A DNA stretch of 64,000 bases from assembly GCA_021325555.1 (NCBI GenBank), contig JAJPGY010000005.1:1-64000 (forward strand), given 5' to 3'. Origin of the DNA: Pseudomonadota bacterium. Its GTDB lineage: Bacteria > Cyanobacteriota > Vampirovibrionia > Obscuribacterales > Obscuribacteraceae. The notes beneath the pieces are model-generated. The model saw nothing but the letters and a program-made list of their open reading frames with translations. It was not told where the DNA came from and did no database searches. The position numbers and the translations under genes are program-made. Shown here one piece after another: positions 8,236-17,036 of the stretch; position 1 is the first letter of the stretch; each line of letters opens with the position of its first letter.

Positions 8236-8601
8236 TTAGCGACGCTTGGACTTGCCGGCCTTCTTGGCGGCCTTTTTGGCGGCCGGCTTGGAGGTGCCGG
8301 AATAGGACCAGGACGACTGCCGCTTGCGGCCGTCGACCACTTCCTTGAGCTCTTGTCCGGCGCGGAAAGCCGGAACGCGGCTGGCCGGAATGCGCAGGGG
8401 AGCCAGGGTCCTCGGGTTACGGCCGGTTCTGGCCTGGCGGGTACGGCGCTCGAAGGTGCCGAAGCCAACCAGGGTCACCTTCTCACCACGGGCAAGGGCG
8501 CCGGTGATGGAGTGAAGGATGGCGTTGACCGCGCCGCCGACCGTGGTCTTGGGCTGTCCGGTAAGGTTCGCGATATCGCTGATAAGCTCAGCTCGGTTCA
8601 T
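8236..8601 (-). CDS. hup: HU-family DNA-binding protein with basic C-terminal tail
   Basis: 121 residues. Residues 1-90 are a standard HU/IHF-fold histone-like protein (MNRAELISDIANLTGQPK, VTLVGFGTFERRTRQARTGR, then RIPASRVPAFRAGQELKEVV). HU bends and compacts DNA as a dimer. The last 30 residues add a Ser-rich linker and a Lys/Ala tail ending KPAAKKAAKKAGKSKRR, resembling eukaryotic H1 tails and the tailed HU proteins of actinobacteria. AAGGAGG sits ahead of the ATG and a good promoter lies 40-80 bases upstream. Confidence 0.95.
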   Translation of the reverse strand: MNRAELISDIANLTGQPKTTVGGAVNAILHSITGALARGEKVTLVGFGTFERRTRQARTGRNPRTLAPLRIPASRVPAFRAGQELKEVVDGRKRQSSWSYSGTSKPAAKKAAKKAGKSKRR

Positions 8602-8962
8602 TTCGTTTCCTCCTTAGTGAAAAACCAGCATCTGGTCTCCAAATGCGGGATGTTAGCACCGGGGATTCCTTTATTCAAGACGATCTAGCCGTTCCTGGAA
8701 AATTTTATCCTCCAGGATGCCGCCTTGCGACCGGATCTGTAAAAAGCCGGACCGACCGCTGAGCCGGGGAATCGCCTGGCCACTAACCCTGCCGCCGGTG
8801 AAAAATTTCCGGCCGCCGGGCCCGCGCCTGGATATCTATACCTCGAACCGGCAGCGGCGGCCAGGCCGGATAGGCGCCGGCGAAAAACGGCGCCGGCAGC
8901 GCTTAATGAGCCTGTCCCGGCCCGCCCATGGACTACAATAGGGAATGTAAGACACCAATCTC
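8602..8962. other. divergent intergenic region between HU and PucR-type genes
   Basis: Contains the HU promoter (minus strand), an imperfect palindrome with arms TCCTGGA and TCCAGGA at about 8693-8717, and a plus-strand TACAAT at 8934-8939 about 24 bases before the PucR-type ATG, the likely -10 of that gene although its -35 is weak. I see no gene here; the 74-codon frame at 8717-8941 has no ribosome site and looks spurious. Confidence 0.5.
8650..8678 (-). promoter_or_regulatory. sigma70-type promoter of the HU gene
   Basis: On the minus strand TTGAAT, a 17-base spacer and TAACAT. Predicted start near 8643 gives a leader of about 40 bases that contains the AAGGAGG ribosome site. Confidence 0.6.
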
Positions 8963-10606
8963 ATGTCTCAACCGCATTTTCCCCACCAGCCTACACTGAG
9001 GAATCTCCTGAGCTGCGAGGCGCTGTCCGAGGCGCAGGTCGTCTACGGGCAGGACCTGCTGGACAGGCCCGTCTGGCAGGTGGCCACAAGCCTTTCGCCG
9101 CCGCCGCGCCCGGGAAGCCTGCTCGTGACCCGGGCGGGCACGCTGGGCGCCGCCGAGCGATCCGGCTTGTCGGAGCTGGCCGGGCTGGTGGTGATAAGAC
9201 CGTATGCGGTGCCGGTCGAGGCGGCCGGGGGATCAAGCCCGCACGCGCCCGCCGGTCCGGTGGCCTCGCTCAGCCTGGACTTGGAGATGCAACGCCTGGT
9301 CAAGCAGTGCGCCGACGCCCAGCTGCCGCTTCTCACCCTGACTGCTTTTGCCGAGCCCGGACAGGCGGCCGAGGAGGTGCGGCTGGCTTTTCTCGGGGAG
9401 CTCAAGCGGGCTGCCTCGCGCCTGCATGCGCGCCTGATCGCGCTTGTCCTTGCTGAGGGGCTGCCCGGGCTCATGGAGGAGCTGTTCGGCTGGATCAACC
9501 GGCCGCTGGCCATCGAGACCGCCGACTTCAAGATCCTGGCTGCCAAGAACATGGGCCCGACGCCGCCAAGCCAGCAGAGAGCGCTTACCGAGGAGTTCAC
9601 GGAGGTCCTCAATCGCCAGCTGCGGCAGGCCGAGCCGCACAGCCTGGAGAGCTTTCCGGTGCGACCGTTCAAGATCGGCCGCCGGCTGGTGGTGCCGGTG
9701 GTGCTCGACGGTGTGGTTTCCGGCTACCTGTCGGCCATGGTGAAACCGACCGATGACGTCGAGGCGATCGCCGAATACCTGGCCCCGGCCGCGCTTGCCT
9801 GCATGGTGGATTTCAGCCAGCGGCGCAAGGAGGTCTCCACGTTCACGGCCACCCAGCAGAGCCTGCTCAAGGATCTCCTGTCCGGGCGCAGCCTTTCGGC
9901 CGCCGACCAGGAGAGGGTGGAGCGGCACTTCGGCTTCGACCTGTGCGACCAGATGCTGGTGTTCGCCGTGCAGGTGGTCAGCGGGCAGAACCAGCCGGCA
10001 AGGGCTTTCGCCTGGCCGGAGGAGCCTTACGTTTCCACGGAGATCGAGGGCACGCGCGTCTTCGTGGTGCCGCACAACCGCAACGCCGCCAGGACCTGGC
10101 AGCAGGAGGCCGAAGGGCTGGTCGGCTTGATCAAGAGGGGGGCGCCGGACGTGAAGGTGCAGCTGGGGGCCGGACGCCTGACCGAAACCACGCTCGACCT
10201 GCCCGACTCTTACCGGGAGGCCAGGCAGGCGCTGATCATCGGCTCGATGATGAGCGGCGAAAGCGAGTTCGTGATCGGCTACGGCGAGCTGGGCGTCAAG
10301 AGGCTGCTTTACCTGATGTTCGATCACCCGGAGCTGGACAGATTCTACGAGGAGAACCTGGCCCCCTTGGAGGCTTACGACGCCGAGTGGGAAAGCGAGC
10401 TCGTCCCGACGCTGTCGGTCTACCTGAAGGAGGGAGCCAATCTGAACTCGGCCGCCCGCGCCCTTTTCATCCACCGGCACACCCTGCGTTACCGGCTGGA
10501 GCAGATTGCCGATATATTGAAGGTCGACATCGATTCGCAGGAGGTGCTGCTGAACCTGCAGATCGCCTTCCTGATCAAGGAGATGAAGGGGAAGTCACAA
10601 GCTTGA
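8963..10606 (+). CDS. PucR/CdaR-type transcriptional regulator
   Basis: 547 residues. The N-terminal part (about 1-130) fits the PucR-like regulatory domain (VVYGQDLLDRPVWQVATSL ... GSLLVTRAGTLG). The middle (about 170-300) is a GAF-like region, followed by a CdaR GGDEF-like domain. The C-terminus is the PucR-type helix-turn-helix (LNSAARALFIHRHTLRYRLE), which binds DNA. Members control purine, amino-acid, sugar-acid or polyamine use. The stop codon overlaps the start of a PotA-like ATPase gene, so the pair is one transcript, which suggests but does not prove control of a transporter. Confidence 0.88.
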   Translation: MSQPHFPHQPTLRNLLSCEALSEAQVVYGQDLLDRPVWQVATSLSPPPRPGSLLVTRAGTLGAAERSGLSELAGLVVIRPYAVPVEAAGGSSPHAPAGPVASLSLDLEMQRLVKQCADAQLPLLTLTAFAEPGQAAEEVRLAFLGELKRAASRLHARLIALVLAEGLPGLMEELFGWINRPLAIETADFKILAAKNMGPTPPSQQRALTEEFTEVLNRQLRQAEPHSLESFPVRPFKIGRRLVVPVVLDGVVSGYLSAMVKPTDDVEAIAEYLAPAALACMVDFSQRRKEVSTFTATQQSLLKDLLSGRSLSAADQERVERHFGFDLCDQMLVFAVQVVSGQNQPARAFAWPEEPYVSTEIEGTRVFVVPHNRNAARTWQQEAEGLVGLIKRGAPDVKVQLGAGRLTETTLDLPDSYREARQALIIGSMMSGESEFVIGYGELGVKRLLYLMFDHPELDRFYEENLAPLEAYDAEWESELVPTLSVYLKEGANLNSAARALFIHRHTLRYRLEQIADILKVDIDSQEVLLNLQIAFLIKEMKGKSQA

Positions 10607-11751
10607 GCAACCGTGCTGTCGAGACCATCCGCGTGTGCAAGCGCTTCGGCGATACTTGCGCGGTCAACGACGTCAGCTTCGCCGTAGGCGCGGGGGAGTT
10701 TTTCAGCCTGCTCGGCCCCTCCGGCTGCGGCAAGACGACGCTTTTGCGAATGCTGGCCGGCTTCGACAGCCCGACTTCCGGGCGCATTCTCGTGGCCGGC
10801 AAGGAGATGGTCGGGGTGCCACCCCACAAGCGGCCGGTGAACATGGTCTTCCAGAGCTACGCCTTGTTCCCGCACCTGACCGTCTTCGAGAACGTGGCCT
10901 TCGGGCTGCGGGCGGCCTCCAGCCTCTCCCGCGAGGAGATCCGCGAGCGCGCCGGCTGGGCTCTGGACCTGGTGCGGCTCAAGCAGCTCGGCGACCGCTA
11001 CCCGGCCCAGATCTCGGGCGGGCAGCAGCAGCGCGTCGCGCTCGCCCAGGCGGTGGCCAAACATCCGGCGGTGCTCCTGCTCGACGAGCCGCTTTCGGCG
11101 CTGGACCTGAAGATCCGCCAGGAGATGCAGGAGGAGCTGGCCAGGCTGCAGCGGGCGATCGGCATCACCTTCGTCATGGTCACCCACGACCAGGGCGAGG
11201 CGCTGGCCCTGTCCGATCACCTGGCTGTCTTCTGTAACGGCAACCTGGAGCAGATAGGCAGCCCGGAGGAGATCTACCAGGCGCCTAAGACGCGCTTTGT
11301 CGCCGAGTTCATCGGGCAGACCAACGTGCTCGAGGCCGCGGTGGTGGAGTCAGCCGGTAGCTTCTGCCGGGTGCGGGTGGGCGACGGGTTTTTCCTCTGG
11401 GTGAAAAATGACCCGACGGCCGGCTCGCTCGCCCGGGAGCAGGCGGTGGCGGTCTGGATCCGCACGGCCTCGCTCAGGCTCTTTGCGCAGCCGCTGCCTT
11501 CCGGCGAGGACCACCTGGCCGACGAGCCGGTGAACCGCTTCCAGGCCACGGTCACCGGGCGTAGCTTTCAAGGCACGACCACGGATTACCGGCTGGAGAC
11601 CGGTCCCGGGCTCGTGCTCAGGGTTTCGCGCCCGAACGACGACACCGCGTTTCACCCGGGCGACCGCGTGACCGTCTGCCTGCCGGCCGGCTCGGCGGCG
11701 ATTCTGGTTGCCACCGCCGGCGGTGCGGAGCTGCAGGAGGCCCCCGCCTGA
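10603..11751 (+). CDS. PotA-like ABC transporter ATP-binding protein
   Basis: About 382 residues from the TTG that overlaps the upstream TGA (TTGA). Walker A GPSGCGKTT, Q-loop in NMVFQSYALFPHL, signature SGGQQQRVALAQ, Walker B LLLDEPLSALD and the switch His in VTHDQGEAL are all present. A C-terminal TOBE domain follows (about 245-380). This is the spermidine/putrescine, iron or sulfate importer ATPase class. No permease or binding-protein gene is adjacent, so it must partner subunits encoded elsewhere. Some ORF callers may pick a much earlier start because the frame is open upstream. Confidence 0.9.
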   Translation: MSNRAVETIRVCKRFGDTCAVNDVSFAVGAGEFFSLLGPSGCGKTTLLRMLAGFDSPTSGRILVAGKEMVGVPPHKRPVNMVFQSYALFPHLTVFENVAFGLRAASSLSREEIRERAGWALDLVRLKQLGDRYPAQISGGQQQRVALAQAVAKHPAVLLLDEPLSALDLKIRQEMQEELARLQRAIGITFVMVTHDQGEALALSDHLAVFCNGNLEQIGSPEEIYQAPKTRFVAEFIGQTNVLEAAVVESAGSFCRVRVGDGFFLWVKNDPTAGSLAREQAVAVWIRTASLRLFAQPLPSGEDHLADEPVNRFQATVTGRSFQGTTTDYRLETGPGLVLRVSRPNDDTAFHPGDRVTVCLPAGSAAILVATAGGAELQEAPA

Positions 11752-11786
11752 TCGCGCGCGCAGCCCCGGCTGCTCAGGCGAGATCC

Positions 11787-12188
11787 TCACCGTCCGGCGC
11801 TTTTGCCCAGCTCCTTTTTGATCTCCTGCCAGGCCTCATAATTGAGCCGGAAATAGAAGAACATAAACAGCCAGATGGCGCCGGGCAGCCAGAACTGCCT
11901 GAGCCAGCCTGCCGCCGGGGCGGCCTCGATATAGACCGACGCCAGGAAGAGGGCGCCGATGAGCGCCAGGTATGACGCCGGCGCCGCCAGCGACAGGCCG
12001 GCCCGGCGAAAGGCGGCGATCGAGACGAGCGAGACCACGAACCAGGGTGGATAGAAGGCTACCAGGATCTGCCCGAAGAGGCCGGCGCCGAGCCCGGTGG
12101 CATAAACGATCGCCGGCATGGCGATGGCCGCCAGGGCGAAGGCCATCGAGAAGGCGCAGTAGAGCTTGGCATATCGCAGGCTGAACAT
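11787..12188 (-). CDS. four-span membrane protein, unknown function
   Basis: 133 residues with four hydrophobic segments (about 10-30, 40-60, 70-88, 98-115) and a short charged C-terminus (EAWQEIKKELGKSAGR). It resembles no family I can name with confidence. It follows the methyltransferase gene by 30 bases on the same strand, so the two probably form an operon. Confidence 0.65.
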   Translation of the reverse strand: MFSLRYAKLYCAFSMAFALAAIAMPAIVYATGLGAGLFGQILVAFYPPWFVVSLVSIAAFRRAGLSLAAPASYLALIGALFLASVYIEAAPAAGWLRQFWLPGAIWLFMFFYFRLNYEAWQEIKKELGKSAGR

Positions 12189-12218
12189 GAGCTGAAAACC
12201 TGCCCGGCCGGGACCCTG

Positions 12219-12905
12219 TCAGGTGCTCGCCCAGAGGATCCGGCTGCCGGATTCCAGGGTCTCCATCTCGTTTAAATGCCAACCGGCGAAAAGCTCCCGG
12301 ATCTCCTCGTCGGAGAAGCAGCGCAGGAGCATACCGCGCCGGCCCTTGTCGGTGTAGACGTGCGTGCCGTCGCCGAGCCTGTAGTATTCGCCCGGTCCGG
12401 TGCCCACCTTGTCGAAGCAGCCGAAAAAGACGCCCCCTGGCACCAGAATCGATCTCAGCCTGCCGATCGCGGTTCTGGCCAGATCGAGCGTCAGGTGCTC
12501 GAAGATCGAATTGGCGACCACCGCGTCGAACGAGCCCGGCGGATAGGGCAGGTCGGCGATATCGCCGACGTCGAAGCCAAGCTCATGGCCCTCCATCTCC
12601 GACCACTGCCTGGCCAGCTCGACGGCGTGCTCGGCCAGGTCCACGCCGGTGACGAAGAACCCCTGCCGGGCAAGAAAGATGGAAAGCCAGCCGCTGCCGC
12701 AACCGAGATCGAGCACGCGCCGCACGCCCTGCCGCGAGAGGGCCTCGGGAATGGCGGTTATGTAGGGGAGGTCCGGCATCTGGGTATAAGGGGTCTTGAC
12801 CATGTTCCAGGCCCTGGCCCAGAAGTCCGCGTTCTCCCGATAGACATCGGACTTGAGCCACTGCTCCAGATCCTGGGTGATATTCGCCGTGTTTTCACCG
12901 CTCAT
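12219..12905 (-). CDS. SAM-dependent class I methyltransferase
   Basis: 228 residues. Motif I VLDLGCGSGWLSIFLARQGF and the acidic loop VTGVDLAEHAVELARQW bind S-adenosylmethionine; DIADLPYPPGSFDAVVANS and LVPGGVFFG are motifs II-III of the Methyltransf_11 type. The N-terminus (DLEQWLKSDVYRENADFWARAW) is specific to this subgroup and may bind substrate. The substrate is unknown. AGGA lies just ahead of the ATG. Confidence 0.85.
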   Translation of the reverse strand: MSGENTANITQDLEQWLKSDVYRENADFWARAWNMVKTPYTQMPDLPYITAIPEALSRQGVRRVLDLGCGSGWLSIFLARQGFFVTGVDLAEHAVELARQWSEMEGHELGFDVGDIADLPYPPGSFDAVVANSIFEHLTLDLARTAIGRLRSILVPGGVFFGCFDKVGTGPGEYYRLGDGTHVYTDKGRRGMLLRCFSDEEIRELFAGWHLNEMETLESGSRILWAST

Positions 12906-13147
12906 GGCGTCCTGCCGTCTGCCCTTGCGCTACCGCTGCCGGGGTTGCCGAACCAGATCTCTTTCTACCAGGGGTGGCAGTTTATCACAAGGGGAGAGGG
13001 CCGGATTGTCAGGGCGCGGCAGCGGTCGCGCCGGGCGAGCAGCAGGAGCCGGTAGCGCTTAAGATTAAATAGGAACGGCTACGGGTATTGTGTCTTTGCA
13101 GGAGCGCCGGCCTGCAGGGGCCGGTGCCATAAGGCGGAGGGCTTGGC

Positions 13148-16100
13148 TTGCAGCAGGGCAGCTCACAACTGCAGATGATGCTTTTGCAGCAGGCCGGCAT
13201 GGCATCGCTTCCGCTCAGCAGCCTTTCGCCGGACGCCTTCCTGGGCTTCCTGCGCTCGGTCGAGCAGCTCGTTCTCGATGAGCAGCTCAACCCGATCGTC
13301 GTCTACTGGTCCAGCCAGCAGGCAAAGAGGCTCTTGCCCAAGGGCCAGCGCTACCGGGAGCTTATGCGTGACACCTTCTGCGTGTCCGTCTTTTCGGAGG
13401 AGCGGGCCGATGCTGCCGACGAGTGGTGCTTTCTCGTGGAAAGCCAACTGCTCTCGCTCATCGTATACGGGCAGCAGTCCGGGGATCAGTCGGCGGGCAC
13501 GGTTTTCCAGTGCGCGGCCTCGCTTTCCCCGGATCTGGTCCGCCAGGCTTTCGGCAAGATGCTGCCGGTCTGGCAGTTCATCGACCTCGCCGAGGCCAAC
13601 CGCCTGGAGGACGCGCGCAAAAACATGCCGCCGGCCGGCACGAGCAACCTCATGGCCCGGCGCTGCCGGGAGCTGTGGCCGGTGGTGAAGGTGCCGACCA
13701 GGGAGTTTGCCCGGCCGGGGGAGCCGGCGGCGCTCTCCGCCCCGCCGCCGCTGCGCCCGCCCGCCGTGAGTCTGCCGGAGATATCCCCCTGTCCGGGGGA
13801 GGCTGCGACGGTTCCCACGCCCGAGCCGGATGCCGGGCAGGAGGCCCCCGCGCTGCCGGCCACGCCCGCCCCGAGCCGGGCGTCGCGTTTCATGGCCTTT
13901 GCCGACTCGCCGCTTACGGCGCCGGCCGACCTGGTGGCGCCGCCGGATGCGATCGGGGCCAGACCCTCGCTCCTGCCGGCCGCCCAGGAGATCATAAGGG
14001 ACATTATCGGGCAGCTGCGCCACTCCGACGACACGCAGACGATTCTGCAGACGTCCATCGAGAAGCTCTCCCTTTTCATGAGGGCCCATCGCGGTCTCAT
14101 CTGGCAGGTGCAGGACGGCGAGCTGGCCGTGACCCACGAGTACGCGAGCAACGGCTACAACTGCTTCGCGGGAAACAGGCTCGGCTCGCAGGATTCGACG
14201 GCGATCCTGCTCGAGTTCCTCTCCCGCTTCCCGGAGGAGTCTGCAGCCGGGGTGATAAGCGTCCCGGACACGCACCTGGACACCGACCTGCACAAGAAGA
14301 GCCCGACGCTGGCCTCGCTCATCGAGCTGGGCGACGTGCGGGCGCGCCTGGTGGCCCAGCTGCGCTGCCGCGGCATTTTCTCCGGTTTTCTGGAGCTCCA
14401 GCATTGCGGGCAGACCAGGTCATGGACGGACACGGACGCGCACGTTTTGCAGAGCGTGGCCGAGATGCTCTCGGTCGTCGTGCAGCAGTCCAAGGACCAG
14501 TCGCGCATCCAGTCCGACGCGCAGGAGATGAAGCTGATAAACGAGATTGCCGGACTTTTCCGGGAGTCGAAGGGGCAGCGCAGCCACGACGTGCTGGTGC
14601 AGTCGGTGGCGCTCGTGGCCAGCCACCTGGGCTTCGTCCGGTCGCAGATCTATCTTTTCAGCCCGGAAGACGATCTGCTTGTGCCGCAGATGGCCCACGG
14701 CAACGCGGAGCCGGTGGCGCTCAGCGTCAAGGACAACCCGTTCGTCGCCGTCTTCGAGAGCGGGCGGGTGCGCAAGATCAATCTCGAGCCGAGCCGCAAA
14801 GGGGACCCTTATTTCAAGCACGACACGGCACTGGTGGTGCCGCTCCTGTCGGAAGGAGAACGGCTGGGGGTGCTCGGTTTCTGGCAGCGGATGCCGGGGA
14901 GGATCGAGCTGCGCCAGAAGGACGAGGACCTGGTTCTCAACATATCGGGGCAGCTGGCCACGTTCATTCGCGCCGACCAGGCCATCGCACAGATAAGGGA
15001 CGATCAGGCGCGCGCGGCGCTGATAAACAGGGTGGTGACCGAGATCCGGAACTCTTTGAAGGAGGTCGATCAGCTTCTCGAGACCCTGGTCGAGGCGCTG
15101 CAGGAGTACTTCCTTCTCGGGCTGTGCGTGGTGTCCCTCTACGACGGACACGCGCAGGACTTCACCAAGACGAAGACGGCCGGCGCCCTCAATGAAGGGG
15201 CCAGCCCGCTGGCGCCCAACTTCGGCGAAAAGCTCTTTCTGAGCCTGCTCGACGAGCTCAAGCAGGGGCAGGTGATCTTTCTCGGCCGCGGGGAAATAGA
15301 CGAAAAGCTGGCCGAAAGGGGCATAGCGGTTCCGGAATTCGCGCGCATGGCCACGCTCGTCCCGCTCGTCCACGGCGGCGAGCTCAGGGCGGCGCTGTGC
15401 ATGGTGTCAGCGGACCGGGCCCGCCCCTATCCGGACAAGGACCTGCAGATGGTCTGCGACGTGGCGGAGCGGGTCGGCGTGGTGATCTCCCACGCCCAGC
15501 TCTACGCGCAGGTCGAGCAGCAGGCGGTCACCGATCCGATGACCGGCCTTTTCAACAGGCGCTATTTCAACGAGCAGCTCTCCCGGGAGCTCGACCGCTT
15601 TCAACGGCACGGGCACCCGTTTTCTTACATCATCATCGATCTCGACTATCTAAAGAGGATAAACGACAACCTCGGGCACCAGTTCGGCGACGCGGCCATC
15701 AAGCACATTGCCGCCGTGCTCAAGCGCCAGGTGCGGGATGTGGACACGGCCGCCCGCTACGGCGGCGAGGAGTTCGTCATCCTGCTGCCGGTCACCGATG
15801 TGAAATCGGCGCGCATAGCGGCCGAGCGAATCTGCAACGCCATCCGGGAGAAGCCGGTGGAAGGGGTGGGTACCGTTACCGCCTCGGTAGGCGTCTCCAC
15901 GTTCCCGACCGACGCCACCGACCGCGACAGCCTGACCGAGCTGGCGGATCAGGCGCTTTATCTGGCCAAGCACCGCGGGCGCGACCAGGTCTGCTCTGTC
16001 TCCGAGGACCTGAAGCCCAGCCTCGCCAAACGCGGCCAGGAGGCGCTCGAGGTCCAGCAGGAGGCCATGAGGGCCAGGGCCGCGCAGTATGCTTCCATAG

Positions 16101-16696
16101 ATCTGGGCCTTATCGCCGAGCACGGCGTGCTGGGGATCATGGGCTCGATCGTCAAGCTCATCGAGGCCAAGGACGCTTACGACCAGAGCCGCTCGCCTAG
16201 GGCGGCCGACTATGCCACCCGGCTGGCCCAGGCGCTGCACCTGTCCAAGGAGCACACGACGATCATCTCGCTGGCCGCTGTCCTGCACAACGTCGGCAAG
16301 CTCGCCGTGCCCGAGGAGCTGCTGAAAAAGCCGGGGCCGCTGACGCCGGAGGAGCGCAAGATAATCGAGCAGAGCCCGGAGGTCGGCGCCAGGATTCTCG
16401 AGCCGGCCAGGCACCTGCACCGGGTGGCGGCGGTGATCGAGGCCTATCACGAGCACTGGGACGGCACCGGCTACCCGAAGCGGCTGAAGGGCGAGGAGAT
16501 CCCGCTCGAATCCCGCATAATCGCCCTGGTCGACGCCTACATCGCCATGACCTCGGACCGCCCCTACCGGCAGGCGCTGCCGCCCGAGCAGGCCATCGAG
16601 CTCATAAAGCAGGGGGCGGGCAAAGAGTGGGATCCGCGGCTGGTCAAGCTTTTCGTCTCGCTCATGCAGCGGCAGTCGGCCGGCGCCAAGAAGTGA
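13148..16696 (+). CDS. multi-GAF diguanylate cyclase with degenerate HD-GYP domain
   Basis: 1182 residues from a TTG with GGCGGAGGG just upstream (alternative ATG at 13175). Order: unknown N-terminal domain (1-170), Pro/Ala-rich linker (190-270), three GAF-like sensor domains (about 280-450, 465-620, 625-790), GGDEF domain (about 800-965) with intact active-site GGEEF at 872-876 and an RxxD inhibition site at 863-866, then an HD-GYP domain (about 1000-1175). It should make c-di-GMP from GTP. The HD-GYP part keeps DGTGYP and TSDRPYR, but the expected metal ligands are changed: HD is HN at 1047-1048, and R1015, S1076, Y1100 and I1132 stand where the family has His, His, His and Asp. It is therefore probably not a phosphodiesterase. 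No membrane span seen. Confidence 0.93.
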   Translation: MQQGSSQLQMMLLQQAGMASLPLSSLSPDAFLGFLRSVEQLVLDEQLNPIVVYWSSQQAKRLLPKGQRYRELMRDTFCVSVFSEERADAADEWCFLVESQLLSLIVYGQQSGDQSAGTVFQCAASLSPDLVRQAFGKMLPVWQFIDLAEANRLEDARKNMPPAGTSNLMARRCRELWPVVKVPTREFARPGEPAALSAPPPLRPPAVSLPEISPCPGEAATVPTPEPDAGQEAPALPATPAPSRASRFMAFADSPLTAPADLVAPPDAIGARPSLLPAAQEIIRDIIGQLRHSDDTQTILQTSIEKLSLFMRAHRGLIWQVQDGELAVTHEYASNGYNCFAGNRLGSQDSTAILLEFLSRFPEESAAGVISVPDTHLDTDLHKKSPTLASLIELGDVRARLVAQLRCRGIFSGFLELQHCGQTRSWTDTDAHVLQSVAEMLSVVVQQSKDQSRIQSDAQEMKLINEIAGLFRESKGQRSHDVLVQSVALVASHLGFVRSQIYLFSPEDDLLVPQMAHGNAEPVALSVKDNPFVAVFESGRVRKINLEPSRKGDPYFKHDTALVVPLLSEGERLGVLGFWQRMPGRIELRQKDEDLVLNISGQLATFIRADQAIAQIRDDQARAALINRVVTEIRNSLKEVDQLLETLVEALQEYFLLGLCVVSLYDGHAQDFTKTKTAGALNEGASPLAPNFGEKLFLSLLDELKQGQVIFLGRGEIDEKLAERGIAVPEFARMATLVPLVHGGELRAALCMVSADRARPYPDKDLQMVCDVAERVGVVISHAQLYAQVEQQAVTDPMTGLFNRRYFNEQLSRELDRFQRHGHPFSYIIIDLDYLKRINDNLGHQFGDAAIKHIAAVLKRQVRDVDTAARYGGEEFVILLPVTDVKSARIAAERICNAIREKPVEGVGTVTASVGVSTFPTDATDRDSLTELADQALYLAKHRGRDQVCSVSEDLKPSLAKRGQEALEVQQEAMRARAAQYASIDLGLIAEHGVLGIMGSIVKLIEAKDAYDQSRSPRAADYATRLAQALHLSKEHTTIISLAAVLHNVGKLAVPEELLKKPGPLTPEERKIIEQSPEVGARILEPARHLHRVAAVIEAYHEHWDGTGYPKRLKGEEIPLESRIIALVDAYIAMTSDRPYRQALPPEQAIELIKQGAGKEWDPRLVKLFVSLMQRQSAGAKK

Positions 16697-16700
16697 CCGC

Positions 16701-16720
16701 TTGTTGCGCATCCGCAACAA
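16701..16720 (+). terminator. hairpin after the GGDEF protein
   Basis: Perfect 8-bp stem TTGTTGCG / CGCAACAA with a CATC loop, five bases after the stop codon. No T-run follows, so this is only a likely terminator. Confidence 0.45.
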
Positions 16721-16974
16721 CGGCTAAGGGCTTGCCGCAGCCCCTGCTATACTGCCTTTGCAGGTCTTAATAATCCGTTAATAATTGCAGGAATTAACTA
16801 GCCAGACCGGCAACCGGCAGATAAGATCGACTGTAGATCGACCGACTTGGCAGCTCATCTTTTCAGCGGGCCACCAGGTGTTGGACCCCGAAAAAGTCTC
16901 ACGCATGACCGAGTGAGTCGAGCGGCAACGATCGGAAGGAATCGGTCTCTCGCGACGGCGAGAAATCAAAGGAG
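16721..16974. other. intergenic region with possible structured RNA
   Basis: About 250 bases without a credible gene. A TATACT hexamer (16748-16753) has no good -35. Short self-complementary patches occur (for example GATCGACTGTAGATCGAC), ending at the large hairpin at 16975-17017. It could encode a small RNA, or be only the downstream region of two convergent operons. Confidence 0.25.
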
Positions 16975-17017
16975 CAGGCCCCTTTGGGTCCGGTGGGTGA
17001 ACCGGCAAAGGGGCCTG
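16975..17017 (-). terminator. large hairpin ending the pseudopilin operon
   Basis: A 12-bp perfect stem (CAGGCCCCTTTG / CAAAGGGGCCTG) enclosing a second CCGGT/ACCGG stem, 20 bases past the last pseudopilin stop. On the minus strand it is followed by CTCCTTTGATTT. Confidence 0.6.
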
Positions 17018-17036
17018 AATGCATCCGTGCTTTCCC

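Noticed and set aside
8717..8941. 74-codon plus-strand frame between HU and the PucR-type gene
   Set aside because: No ribosome site, odd composition and position over divergent promoters; treated as chance in GC-rich DNA.
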